NCBI GenBank assembly: GCA_023394955.1
Contig: JAEWZY010000061.1
Location: 1-64,000, forward strand
Direction: 5' to 3'
From: Bacillota bacterium
Lineage (GTDB): Bacteria; Bacillota; UBA4882; UBA8346
DNA: 64,000 bases
In this document: one piece after another, positions 34,801-42,051 of the stretch
How the letters are laid out: every line of letters starts with the position of its first letter
How positions within the stretch are numbered: position 1 is the first letter of the stretch
Made by a program: the position numbers and the translations under genes
Notes under the pieces: generated by a model
Told to the model about the DNA's origin: nothing
Seen by the model: the letters and a program-made list of their open reading frames with translations, nothing else
The model's database searches: none

Positions 34801-34944
34801 ATGAACGCTTTGGAGAAACTCCATGATAAACACCGGATGGTGGGGGTCATCAGCCACGTGCGGGAGATGAAGGAACGCTTGCCGAAGTTTTTGGAGGTGG
34901 TGGCCGCCGGGGAGGACGGGAGCGGAAGTAGGATTAGGGCTTAA
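31837..34944 (+). CDS. sbcC: Exonuclease SbcCD subunit C (Rad50-like)
   Basis: 1035 residues. An ABC-type head split by a long coiled coil. The N-terminal lobe has Walker A GPTGSGKSSILDAI; the C-terminal lobe has the signature NSLSGGEVFMTSLALALALS and Walker B GFFFLDEGFGSLDEE. The zinc hook at mid-coil is C525-P-V-C528 within EPCPVCGSREHPLP. The coils (about 190-500 and 545-870) are Glu/Lys/Gln-rich. It drives SbcD nuclease activity by ATP hydrolysis. Full length and intact. Confidence 0.97.
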   Translation: MRPIKLQFSGLNSYRTRQEVDFETLGADGLFGIFGPTGSGKSSILDAITLALYGGVDRATNNTRGVINQLERSLEVSFEFELGGDRYLVERRYDRNPKDPDAAMARQARLRKISLDGEDVLASRSQEVTAKVEGILGIGKDEFSRAVVLPQGKFDQFLRLTGGDRAAMLEHLFNLEQYGEGLAAKVKQEAAVIAEGLQRIEGEAQGLGDCSAEAVQGATLDLKVKEEQSLAARQAFETADKSYQEAETVRELFSKRQRALEKFSQLQQEHGPMEAKQSRLNAAERAEPLRELITRRIDLNKRIGEESISYQKKIESHSDAVTKYEDTKKALELGEKEYREQLPQLQERKARYQGAQEKQKKIKDIQINVGEKQEKLHVLKGKIAATAREVTACQRSIDDTRVALDTLQLKRAKLIVSPEEKELIESALNALVNLEECERRCRESKETHLKRKSQNDAKWSGLAEEVRRMLPDQIVTADDDLEKHSKSLLNQVETELAEARRAQQQALIANSAAELVKELHEGEPCPVCGSREHPLPAKATGELEKIEPKIKAVENRLREIRNWEGRLLKAWHDWSANQTLINESFELMEKNEKDLRSASAEFEKARGTYERDQLRIRKRELADFEKQLHSIDDQREKLQKTRQDLSENLQKLNESFQNYKINEASLQADLGNYQSQLEDIIEELNKITGGKDLNNLIRDLAQTHEKLDQAVRDAKVKEGKMQAIMEKLAREMAALNATLTANRNELAGIEERLTLGLKDAGFSVLEEAEAVLLKSGERQVIRRELEQYRQEVAVSRSELDRLEREINDRPFEEAIYVELKAKREKSFQEVEQLKTETALAQKKLEELREKQERWNELQKRKVSAEKRRSLAEGLMSLIRGRRFVSFLAQEHLRDMTLEASYQLGRLTGQRYALELAKEKDCEFVIRDDYNGGARRMINSLSGGEVFMTSLALALALSSKIQLRGKYPLGFFFLDEGFGSLDEEKLDKVMNALEKLHDKHRMVGVISHVREMKERLPKFLEVVAAGEDGSGSRIRA

Positions 34945-35020
34945 CAAAATTACCATCTATTTCGAGTTGAAAGTATCATATCTCAGGTGAAAAAGTAACC
35001 CGGAAATGAGGTTTACTAAT

Positions 35021-35749
35021 ATGAGTTTTGAAGAGATTGATAAAAAGAAAAGTCAGCTTGATAAGCATCGACCATTACCAAAACACACCCTAAAATCGTT
35101 GCGTGAAAATATGCTGGTGGAGTGGGCCTATAACTCAAACGCCATCGAGGGTAATACACTGACGATGTCTGAAACCAAGGTTGTGTTGGAAGGGATCACT
35201 ATCGGTGGTAAGTCAATCCGTGAGCATTTGGAAGTGATAAACCATCGGGATGCGATTTTATTCCTTGAAGAACTGGCACATAAGGATGAACCCCTTTGTG
35301 AGCGGAACATTAAAGATCTCCATCGCTTGGTATTAAAGAAGATCGATGATGAAAATGCAGGAGTATATCGCCACGAAAACGTGATTATCAGTGGAGCGAA
35401 GCATAAGCCGACGGAACATTTTTTGGTAAAAGAGCAGATGGAGCGGATGGTGACGGAGTATAATGAACAGTGGCAAAACTTTCACCCAATTGAGCGAGGC
35501 GCTCTACTTCATGGCGAATTTGTCAAAATTCATCCCTTTGTCGACGGCAATGGACGGACGGCAAGACTCTTACTCAACTTTGAACTGATGAGAAGCGGAT
35601 ATCCACCGGCGATTATTGAAGCTAAAATGCGTCCGGAATACTATGATGCGCTTGATTTGGCGCATACCTCAGGCGATTATGGTCGATTTGCGCAAATGGT
35701 GGCAAGATGTGTTGAAGCAAGCCTCGACTTGTGGTTGAGTTTACTTTAA
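35021..35749 (+). CDS. Fic-domain protein with N-terminal inhibitory helix
   Basis: 242 residues from ATG 35021 (GAGGT 8 bases upstream; the ATG at 35006 overlaps that signal). The Fic motif is complete: H171-PFVDGNGRTAR, which transfers AMP or a similar group to a target side chain. An N-terminal helix carries the (S/T)xxxE(G/N) inhibitory motif as S39-NAIE43-GN, the class II arrangement in which the Glu blocks ATP binding until relieved. The target is unknown; related bacterial proteins act on host or self proteins, or as toxins. No separate antitoxin is adjacent. It stands between sbcC and an aminopeptidase gene with no obvious link to either. Confidence 0.9.
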   Translation: MSFEEIDKKKSQLDKHRPLPKHTLKSLRENMLVEWAYNSNAIEGNTLTMSETKVVLEGITIGGKSIREHLEVINHRDAILFLEELAHKDEPLCERNIKDLHRLVLKKIDDENAGVYRHENVIISGAKHKPTEHFLVKEQMERMVTEYNEQWQNFHPIERGALLHGEFVKIHPFVDGNGRTARLLLNFELMRSGYPPAIIEAKMRPEYYDALDLAHTSGDYGRFAQMVARCVEASLDLWLSLL

Positions 35750-35769
35750 TTATTAGGAGTGATTTAAGA

Positions 35770-37203
35770 ATGGATAAAACAGAAGGCCAGTTGCTTCAGG
35801 ATAGGTTGATGTATAACCCTAAAAACGCCTGGGAACGGACGGGTCCGGAGGAGAAAACAGCCGCCTTTGCCTTGGCCGAGGAGTACAAGGATTTTTTAAA
35901 TCAGGCCAAAACCGAAAGGGAGTTCGTAGCGGAAGCGGAGATCAGAGCCAAAGCAGCCGGTTATCTTTCGCTGGAAGAGGCGCTCCGTGCCCGGCGGCAG
36001 CTGCGGCCGGGGATGAAAGTCTATACCGTCAACCGTCAAAAGTCGATTATTTTAGCTATCATCGGCAAGAAAAGCCCCGCCGAAGGGGTAAATGTGATCG
36101 GCGCCCATATTGATGCGCCCCGCCTTGACCTGAAACAAAACCCGGTGTATGAAGACACTGGATTGGCGTTGTTGAAAACCCATTATTACGGCGGGATCAA
36201 AAAATACCAGTGGGTAACGATTCCCCTGGCGCTCCATGGAGTCATTATTAAGCAAAGCGGAGAAACAGTTAAGATCGCTATCGGCGATGAAGCCGATGAT
36301 TTCACCTTTACCATCACCGACTTACTGCCCCACCTGGCCCATGACCAGATGGAGAAGAAGATGAGCGAAGGGATCACCGGGGAGGGGTTGAATTTACTCT
36401 TCGGCTCCATTCCTTATCAGGACGAAAAAGCTGAAGACAAGGTAAAGTTGAATCTTATCCGGCTGTTGAACGAGAAATACGGTTTGGTGGAGGAAGACTT
36501 CGTCTCCGCCGAACTGGAAATCGTCCCGGCCTTCAAAGCCAAGGATGTTGGTTTGGACCGGGGATTGGTCGGCGCCTACGGCCAGGATGACAGGGTTTGC
36601 TCCTATTGCGCCTTCCGGGCGCTCCTGGACTTGAAGGAGGTAGACCAGACTGCGGTTTGCCTGTTGACCGATAAGGAGGAGATCGGCAGCGTCGGCAATA
36701 CCGGGGCCCAATCCAGCTTTTTCGAGAATTTTCTGGCCACCCTTTGCGCTCACAGCGGGACTGACAACTATCAAGACTTGGTATTGCGTAACTGCCTCTC
36801 TCTTTCAAAGATGCTTTCAGCCGATGTGAATCCCGGAGTTGATCCGAATTTCGAAGGAGTACAGGACAAACGAAACGCCTCCTACATAGGAAAAGGAATC
36901 GTGCTTCAGAAATACACCGGTTCCAGGGGCAAGTCCGGAGCCAGCGACGCCAACCCGGAGTATCTGGCGGCATTAAGGAAACTCTTTAATGAACACGATA
37001 TTGCCTGGCAGACCGGCGAACTTGGCAAGGTGGACCAGGGAGGGGGCGGAACCATCGCTCAATACCTGGCCAATCTGGGGATGGAAGTGGTTGACTGCGG
37101 GGTTCCGATCCTGGCGATGCATTCCCCTTATGAAGTGACTAGTAAGATCGATATTTATCATAACTATAAAGCGAATCGGGTTTTTTATAGTTGGGGGGAG
37201 TGA
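35770..37203 (+). CDS. M18-family aminopeptidase
   Basis: 477 residues from ATG 35770 with AGGAG at 35754-35758. A cytosolic dinuclear zinc peptidase of the aspartyl-aminopeptidase type. Metal and catalytic residues appear in GAHIDAPRLDLKQNP, GAYGQDDRVCSYCAF, DKEEIGSVGNTGAQS and the late MHSPYEV. It probably removes N-terminal acidic or neutral residues from peptides. Length is normal for bacterial M18. It begins 20 bases after the Fic gene and may be co-transcribed. A terminator follows. Confidence 0.92.
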   Translation: MDKTEGQLLQDRLMYNPKNAWERTGPEEKTAAFALAEEYKDFLNQAKTEREFVAEAEIRAKAAGYLSLEEALRARRQLRPGMKVYTVNRQKSIILAIIGKKSPAEGVNVIGAHIDAPRLDLKQNPVYEDTGLALLKTHYYGGIKKYQWVTIPLALHGVIIKQSGETVKIAIGDEADDFTFTITDLLPHLAHDQMEKKMSEGITGEGLNLLFGSIPYQDEKAEDKVKLNLIRLLNEKYGLVEEDFVSAELEIVPAFKAKDVGLDRGLVGAYGQDDRVCSYCAFRALLDLKEVDQTAVCLLTDKEEIGSVGNTGAQSSFFENFLATLCAHSGTDNYQDLVLRNCLSLSKMLSADVNPGVDPNFEGVQDKRNASYIGKGIVLQKYTGSRGKSGASDANPEYLAALRKLFNEHDIAWQTGELGKVDQGGGGTIAQYLANLGMEVVDCGVPILAMHSPYEVTSKIDIYHNYKANRVFYSWGE

Positions 37204-37283
37204 GATAAAGCTCGAAGAGGTAAGAGCGGAGTTGAGAAAAGGCGTGGCGAAAGGAATGCCGTTAGAAAGTAGAATTCCACCTG

Positions 37284-37320
37284 AAAAAGGGGCCCGTAAA
37301 ACGAGCGCCCTTTTTGTTTT
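37284..37320. terminator. Bidirectional terminator between the aminopeptidase gene and a small leftward gene
   Basis: AAAAAGGG (37284-37291) pairs with CCCTTTTT (37308-37315), with more partial pairing inside. T-rich on the right for the rightward gene and A-rich on the left, so it can serve both convergent transcripts. Confidence 0.7.
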
Positions 37321-37336
37321 TGAATCATACAGTTGA

Positions 37337-37450
37337 TTAACAGATCCTGCGATTACAGCAACAGAAGAAAATTATTAGGAGAACAATGAGCCAGGAACAT
37401 CCGCCGTCGAAAATTCCACCAGGCCTGCGTTTACATTTATGATGGGACAT
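37337..37450 (-). CDS. Tiny Cys-rich membrane peptide, YjcZ-like
   Basis: 37 residues: MSHHKCKRRPGGIFDGGCSW, then LIVLLIIFFCCCNRRIC. GAGGAGGTG sits six bases before the ATG at 37450, an ideal ribosome-binding site. A short glycine-rich head leads into one hydrophobic helix and a Cys/Arg tail. The plan (GG-rich start, single membrane helix, very short) recalls the YjcZ/SscA-type sporulation peptides of Bacillus, though the six cysteines are unusual. It ends at a shared terminator and lies beside the CotS-like cluster, which supports a spore link. Reality is well supported by the start signal; the family is inference. Confidence 0.65.
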   Translation of the reverse strand: MSHHKCKRRPGGIFDGGCSWLIVLLIIFFCCCNRRIC

Positions 37451-37609
37451 ATTTTCACCTCCTCAAGTTGTTTTTTTGAGGACTCAATATAGATTACGCT
37501 TCATTTTGTGCTATGGAGATATTGCTAAAAGTACTCTTTGTTCTGAAATATGGTTTTGTGATTTTTTCCTATTGTGGTTGAGTTTACTTCGAGACTTGGA
37601 GAAACTTCA

Positions 37610-37879
37610 ATGTGTTACACATGTACAACCGATTCCAATCATAATTTACCGAAAGCGCCGAATCTATTAAACCAAAAGATCAAAGTAGACGGACCCAATA
37701 CTGTATGGGTAAACGATATACTTCTTGAACGAGCCGAAGGAACCACGGAACGAGCCGGGGGAATGACAAAACAAGACGAAGGACTCATAAAACGAGCCGG
37801 GGAAACGATAAAACGAGGCGAAGGAATCATAGAACGAGCCGAAGGAACGACAAAACAAGGTGAAGGAGTCTTCGAATGA
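37610..37879 (+). CDS. Heptapeptide-repeat protein of unknown function
   Basis: 89 residues from ATG 37610 with GGAGA seven bases upstream. The head (1-39) starts MCYTCTTDSNHN and ends VDGPNTVWVNDILL. Residues 40-88 are seven tandem heptads: ERAEGTT, ERAGGMT, KQDEGLI, KRAGETI, KRGEGII, ERAEGTT, KQGEGVF, consensus (E/K)RAEG(T/I)(T/I). They come from a 21-bp DNA repeat. The stop TGA replaces the CGA (Arg) expected as the second codon of an eighth repeat, and repeat-like sequence continues to about 37904. The protein is highly charged and could form a coiled or extended rod. The opposite strand is also open, so coding direction rests on the start signal. Confidence 0.5.
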   Translation: MCYTCTTDSNHNLPKAPNLLNQKIKVDGPNTVWVNDILLERAEGTTERAGGMTKQDEGLIKRAGETIKRGEGIIERAEGTTKQGEGVFE

Positions 37880-37904
37880 CTGGAAGAAACGACGGAACGA
37901 GTCA
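37727..37904 (+). repeat. 21-bp tandem repeat array
   Basis: Eight units of 21 bases with consensus near GAACGAGCCGAAGGAACGAC, plus a partial ninth (GAACGAGTCATTCC). Units differ mostly by single substitutions, so the array has been diverging. The first seven encode heptapeptides of the ORF at 37610. Confidence 0.85.
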
Positions 37905-37955
37905 TTCCGAATAATAGGTAGTTCCTAATCCCGCTTCTAGGGTCATCAATCCCCG

Positions 37956-38282
37956 CTACTTCTCATCATAAATACCGAACTCCGGCCATTTTTCTTTAGG
38001 CATTTCTTGTTTCACTATTTTACGCGCCTTACGGTAAAACTTGTCCAATTTTTTCATTGTCCGGCGTTTTTGGATTTCAAGCTCGCGCAAACGGGCTTGG
38101 TCAGCCTTGATGTCAATGAAGGAAATGACGAAAGATTGATACTCTTGTTCGAGTTCGGCGACTAATTCGTTGTTCATGGTCATTTTGGCGATGATTGCGG
38201 TAAAGATCCATTTATGAACGGGGTATCCGGCGATGATAAGCCGGATTGCCAGAAGGAGGCCGGACTGGTTTTTCTTATTCAT
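37956..38282 (-). CDS. Small helical protein of unknown function
   Basis: 108 residues from ATG 38282 (a GTG three codons earlier is also possible; no strong ribosome-binding site for either). The N-terminal 35 residues are partly hydrophobic (SGLLLAIRLIIAGYPVHKWIF). The rest is a charged helix with likely coiled coil (ADQARLRELEIQKRRTMKKL) and a basic end. No family recognised. It lies downstream of and in the same direction as two CotS-like genes and may be their distal partner; 117 bases separate them. Confidence 0.6.
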   Translation of the reverse strand: MNKKNQSGLLLAIRLIIAGYPVHKWIFTAIIAKMTMNNELVAELEQEYQSFVISFIDIKADQARLRELEIQKRRTMKKLDKFYRKARKIVKQEMPKEKWPEFGIYDEK

Positions 38283-38408
38283 TGCTAACACTTTCTTTCA
38301 CAATCTATTTTATTGGTAAATATTTTCTATATTTTTCCGGAAAGTCCTTTTGTTTATTTTAAATATTAGTCTAATTAATGATACACCGCAATCATTATCA
38401 ATGATTCT

Positions 38409-39440
38409 TTAAATCCGCCACACTCCATTTTCTTTCGGGAATTTACTCAAAAACTCCTCCCGCTCCAAGCGATCTTTAATTTTGCCTTCTAATTTTTTGA
38501 AGAAACGTTCCTTCGGCCAGGGCAGTTTTTCGTAATAATATTGTAAACCCACTTGCCAGAAGTCATGGGGCCAAACTAGAAGGATTCGCATCACTTCAAT
38601 TTCTTCCTTAGTTAAAGGCGCTACTCGGTGATACTCTTTGAGAATAAAACGGCAGATATCAAAGTTCCAATTGGAGTGCTTCAAGTTTCTGACGATCAAA
38701 TTAATCAAATCATGGATTCGCAAATCCAGTAGTGAATAATCAAAATCGATCAGGACTAACCGGCCGTCGAAGGCGCGGAGCAAATTTCTACTTGAAAAAT
38801 CATGATGGCAAAAGCTCCGGTTGACCGCTGCCGCTGTCGCCACTTCCAAGTAAGGGGAATGCATTAAGGCCTGATAAGCGATTTCTCCTTGACTACGGTA
38901 ATAGTCGAAATAGGAGAGATAAAGCCGGCTGAAGTCTGAAGTATCTCGTTCGGAAAGGGCTAGTTCCCGGAAGTGGTCCATTTGCCGGAGGCGTAATTCC
39001 ATTTTGGACGGCCAATTCAACCAAGCGGTCCGGGCCGGGAGCTTCACCAATGGGGAAAAACCTTGGCTTTTTAAATGAAATTTCGCTAACAAATTGGAGG
39101 CATGCTTCAAATCCATCAAAATACTGAAATCGACTTCCCGGCTGAAAACCCAATCAGTCATAACATATAACTCGTCCCGGTGGAAGGCGAAAGGGGTCCC
39201 GTCTTTAGTCAAAGCCCACCGTAACACATTAGAAAAGGATCGGGAGTTAAGATATTCCAAGGCTTCGAAGATAAACTCCAACTCCTCCGGGTTCAGCTTC
39301 GACTTTTTCAAATATTTGAATCCGGCATCGGTTTTAACCCGCCAGATCTTACGGATCGATTGGAAACTATGCATTTTTAGACCGAATTGGTTTAGCGCGT
39401 GGACAATAGCGTCTTGGTTTGGAAGTGAAGATTCAGGCAT
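38409..39440 (-). CDS. CotS-family spore-coat kinase-like protein 1
   Basis: 343 residues; the start ATG overlaps the upstream paralogue's stop by eight bases, so the two are translationally coupled. The fold is the aminoglycoside-phosphotransferase-like kinase of the CotS/CotI/YutH group. The catalytic loop is intact, FCHHDFSSRNLL (HxDxxxxN), followed by the metal-binding VLIDFDYSLLDLRIHD. CotS-type proteins are inner/outer coat components in Bacillus, and related CotI/CotH proteins in the coat are active kinases. The Gly-rich loop is poorly defined, as in the family. Function by family; phosphorylation target unknown. Confidence 0.85.
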   Translation of the reverse strand: MPESSLPNQDAIVHALNQFGLKMHSFQSIRKIWRVKTDAGFKYLKKSKLNPEELEFIFEALEYLNSRSFSNVLRWALTKDGTPFAFHRDELYVMTDWVFSREVDFSILMDLKHASNLLAKFHLKSQGFSPLVKLPARTAWLNWPSKMELRLRQMDHFRELALSERDTSDFSRLYLSYFDYYRSQGEIAYQALMHSPYLEVATAAAVNRSFCHHDFSSRNLLRAFDGRLVLIDFDYSLLDLRIHDLINLIVRNLKHSNWNFDICRFILKEYHRVAPLTKEEIEVMRILLVWPHDFWQVGLQYYYEKLPWPKERFFKKLEGKIKDRLEREEFLSKFPKENGVWRI

Positions 39441-40461
39441 GTTGATTAAATCCCGGGTTCACTTGATAACTGTCGAACAAATAAGGAAACTGATAGAAGG
39501 CGCTCTTATGTTCAAGGCATTTATGAAGTTTCCGCAGCAAGCGCTCGGGAGAATAACCGCTATGTTGGTGAAAGTAGCGGGTTGAAATCCGCCAAAACTT
39601 TTGCGGGAAATAAAAGACTGCTTTCATAACCGCTAATTCCTCCTTGGAGATGGGGTTGGCTGTTTGATAGGAGTCCATGATGAAACGGGCGATTGAATAA
39701 GACCAGTTATATTTCTTCATCACCCGGCGGATAAATTTGACCAAATCCATAACCGGCAGGTCCAATCGGCAACTGTCAAAGTCGATCATCATAACCCGGT
39801 TTCCAGGAGTCAAAATGAAATTCCGGGCCGCCGGATCGCCGTAGCAAAACGGGTGCTCGGATTCGGCCTTGGCTACCAGTTGGCTGTAATTACTCTCTCT
39901 TAATCTGTTAATGGCTTGAGCGGCTAAGGTAATGAAATAAGCGCAGTTTTTCAAGTATAACCCGGCAAAGTCGTCGGACATAGAGAGAGCCATTTGTCTG
40001 TACTCTTCCAGGTTGAGGTATCGTTCTTCGAAATGGTTCAAACACTTGCCCAGCTGTTTACGCATATTGGAATAGGCCGGGGGAATAAAACCGAAAGTGT
40101 GCCGGTGAAGTTCGGCCAAGACTTGAGTGGCTTCCGCTAATTCCGGATGATTGGCGAAATTACATTGACGCCCTTCGATCCAATCAAATAAGGTATAGGC
40201 GTATTGTCCGTCACTCACATAAGTTGTTCCTTTGAGAGTGGGGATAAGGGGGTTCATTTTAGTAAACCCGCTGTTAATTAAATGTTCTATGGCCTGGTGG
40301 ACAAAGATTAAGCGCTTCGGATTCAGAGGGGAGACTTTCAGGTTTTTGACGCCTTGAACGGTACCGACTTTAAATACATCCTTAATCTTTTCCGCTTGAA
40401 GCGGCTTTAAACCCCAATTGAGCAGGATGGCTTCTAAATCCGGACGGTATCCCTTGAGCAT
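39433..40461 (-). CDS. CotS-family kinase-like protein 2, catalytic His replaced
   Basis: 342 residues; AGGAGG precedes the ATG at 40461. Same fold and length as its neighbours. The catalytic loop reads FCYGDPAARNFIL: Tyr stands at the first position where CotS 1 and 3 have His, while Asp and Asn are kept. The metal site MMIDFDSCRLDLPVMD is intact. The His is structural rather than catalytic in kinases, so activity could persist. First gene of a leftward pair or trio. The 253-base gap upstream is filled by a repeat element (40485-40711). Confidence 0.83.
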   Translation of the reverse strand: MLKGYRPDLEAILLNWGLKPLQAEKIKDVFKVGTVQGVKNLKVSPLNPKRLIFVHQAIEHLINSGFTKMNPLIPTLKGTTYVSDGQYAYTLFDWIEGRQCNFANHPELAEATQVLAELHRHTFGFIPPAYSNMRKQLGKCLNHFEERYLNLEEYRQMALSMSDDFAGLYLKNCAYFITLAAQAINRLRESNYSQLVAKAESEHPFCYGDPAARNFILTPGNRVMMIDFDSCRLDLPVMDLVKFIRRVMKKYNWSYSIARFIMDSYQTANPISKEELAVMKAVFYFPQKFWRISTRYFHQHSGYSPERLLRKLHKCLEHKSAFYQFPYLFDSYQVNPGFNQHA

Positions 40462-40484
40462 TTTTTCCTCCTAAAGATGGTTTT

Positions 40485-40711
40485 AAGTCTAAAGTTTAAA
40501 GTTCAAAGTCTAGGGTCAAAAGTCCGCAGTCCGCAGTCTAAAGTCTTAGGTGTAAAGTGTATAATCCAAAATCAAATCAAAACGAAAGTAAATTTGTAAC
40601 TTCTTAGGTTTCAATTTTTCTAAGTTTTTTCCAACTCTTTTTGACATTCGACTTTCAACATTCGACTTAGACACTTAACTTTAGACGACATTTGACTTTT
40701 GACTTTACACT
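40485..40711. repeat. Large degenerate inverted element made of AAAGTC / GACTTT heptamers
   Basis: The left arm (40485-40559) is built of AAGTCTAAAGTTTAAAGTTC-like units; the right arm (40641-40711) of the complementary GACTTTCAAC/TTAGACACTT-like units, around about 80 AT-rich bases. It fills the space between two CotS-like genes. The right-arm motif also forms the array at 8251-8320. No ORF. Confidence 0.7.
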
Positions 40712-40714
40712 TGA

Positions 40715-41773
40715 TTATAATTCCGGCAAGATGGTTTTTAAGAAAAGCAGTCGTTGCGGTTCTTCGTTGGTTGTCTTCCAAAACTTATCCGCAAACCGTC
40801 GCTGGCTCCATTTGAGTTTTTCCGCAAATCGTTGCCGGCAAATCCGCCAAAAAGGTTGCGGAAAGCAAAGCAGATATGGTAAAGCTGATTTCTCCCAATC
40901 GGTGATGGGCCTTTCCCGGTGATAAGCATTGATTACCATATCGAATATGGAAGGGTCCCAATCATTGGCTTGCAGAATTCTGCCTGCTAACTTCGATATT
41001 TCAGTCACCAAAAGATCCCGGGCTGATAGTTGAAAGTCGATTAAAAACCATTGACCATTCTCAACTATGATATTACGGGGAGCGGGGTCATTGTGACAAA
41101 ATCCTGTTAAGAGGCTGGATCTAGGGTTCCTAACCACCTGTCTTAAACCGGATAGGCCATAACGGGTTTGGGCTAGAAAATAATCGCTCCAACCGATCAA
41201 TCCCCGATCGATCCGGTTCATTTGGGATTGCTCTTTTAAAAAAGCAATTGTATTTTCTAAAAAAGCGGTCCGCTGTTCCAAGCCGGCGATGAGATCCTTG
41301 ATTTTACACTCTTCATCCTCTTCACCGTTTAACGCTAAACTTGAAATCCGGTGTAACCCGGCGAAGAGACAAGCGCTTTTCTTGATGGAATCGGGTTCGG
41401 TAAAAGAAGGATGACTGCCTTGACGCCATTGAAACAACTGATAGTAGTGATTGTTAAATTCAAAATAAGGTAGCTTCTTTTTGGATATTTCGGGTGAAAT
41501 CAACGAACTGAACCCAGCCTCGTGGATTTTAGAAAGCATTTCAGCGGTATGAACCAGTCCTTCCGCCGAAGGGTCGGTTTTTTTCAGAGCAAAGCGGCCC
41601 TTGGCTGAAAAGACCCGCCAAACCGGTCCAAAAGGCTTTAACTCAGTGGCGGAAAGGTTATATTCCTGGTTTAGAATCCGCAGTAAATCCGGAACCAATA
41701 AAACAACCAACCTTTCAGTTGTAACATAAGCCCCATAAACATTCGAGAGAATTTTCCAAACTTGACAATTCAT
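40715..41773 (-). CDS. CotS-family kinase-like protein 3
   Basis: 352 residues from ATG 41773; no clear ribosome-binding site there, and a start further in (for example near the TTG before VPDLLRILNQEY) is possible. Catalytic loop intact, FCHNDPAPRNIIV (HxDxxxxN). The metal-binding motif is DFQ instead of DFD (WFLIDFQLSARDLL); the Asp is kept. It is the most divergent of the four. It is divergent from the small gene at 41887, sharing a 113-base upstream region with a perfect 7-base inverted repeat. Confidence 0.82.
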   Translation of the reverse strand: MNCQVWKILSNVYGAYVTTERLVVLLVPDLLRILNQEYNLSATELKPFGPVWRVFSAKGRFALKKTDPSAEGLVHTAEMLSKIHEAGFSSLISPEISKKKLPYFEFNNHYYQLFQWRQGSHPSFTEPDSIKKSACLFAGLHRISSLALNGEEDEECKIKDLIAGLEQRTAFLENTIAFLKEQSQMNRIDRGLIGWSDYFLAQTRYGLSGLRQVVRNPRSSLLTGFCHNDPAPRNIIVENGQWFLIDFQLSARDLLVTEISKLAGRILQANDWDPSIFDMVINAYHRERPITDWEKSALPYLLCFPQPFWRICRQRFAEKLKWSQRRFADKFWKTTNEEPQRLLFLKTILPEL

Positions 41774-41797
41774 TCTGCAAACTTTTGTTATGCTTAT

Positions 41798-41815
41798 ATC
41801 CTATGAGAATAGGAT
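41798..41815. promoter_or_regulatory. Inverted repeat in divergent cotS-like promoter region
   Basis: ATCCTAT-GAGA-ATAGGAT: seven-base perfect arms around four bases, 25 bases upstream of one gene and 70 of the other. It could be an operator, but nothing shows which protein binds. Confidence 0.4.
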
Positions 41816-41886
41816 CGGAAATGTTATTTAGCTTGGGTTCCCATCGTCAGGACAAATGAATAGCATATATCCGGAGGTGGATTCGG

Positions 41887-42051
41887 ATGCTGAACCCATT
41901 TAAGCATATCAAATGTTGGGAACAGAAAATATTAATCACTGTAATCTGCCTGGAACTGCTCAAAACCTTGATTATCCCAAATCCAATCGATGTCTTAATC
42001 CTAATCGGGTTAATCATCATCTTCTTTAGCTGGTATGGTAATGGGTGGTAA
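41887..42051 (+). CDS. Small hydrophobic protein at the head of the cotS4-PHP operon
   Basis: 54 residues starting MLNPFKHIKCWEQK and ending IIIFFSWYGNGW. GGAGGTGG lies six bases before the ATG, a strong start signal. Two hydrophobic stretches (about 15-28 and 38-49) suggest a membrane hairpin. The 3' end overlaps the ORF of the next kinase-like gene by 17 bases, so translation of the two is probably coupled. No family recognised. It could be a small coat or membrane protein, or a leader peptide for the kinase gene. Confidence 0.65.
   Translation: MLNPFKHIKCWEQKILITVICLELLKTLIIPNPIDVLILIGLIIIFFSWYGNGW

Noticed and set aside
35731..37588. Shared 17-base string TGTGGTTGAGTTTACTT in the fic 3' end and before the repeat ORF
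   Set aside because: Too short and isolated to call a repeat; flanks do not match.
37727..37904. CRISPR array
   Set aside because: Units are contiguous 21-mers without spacers, and there are no cas genes.
37639..37905. Leftward ORFs of 63 and 88 residues through the 21-bp repeat array
   Set aside because: They mirror the repeat on the other strand, are Ser/Pro/Arg-rich, and have no ribosome-binding site; the rightward frame has one.
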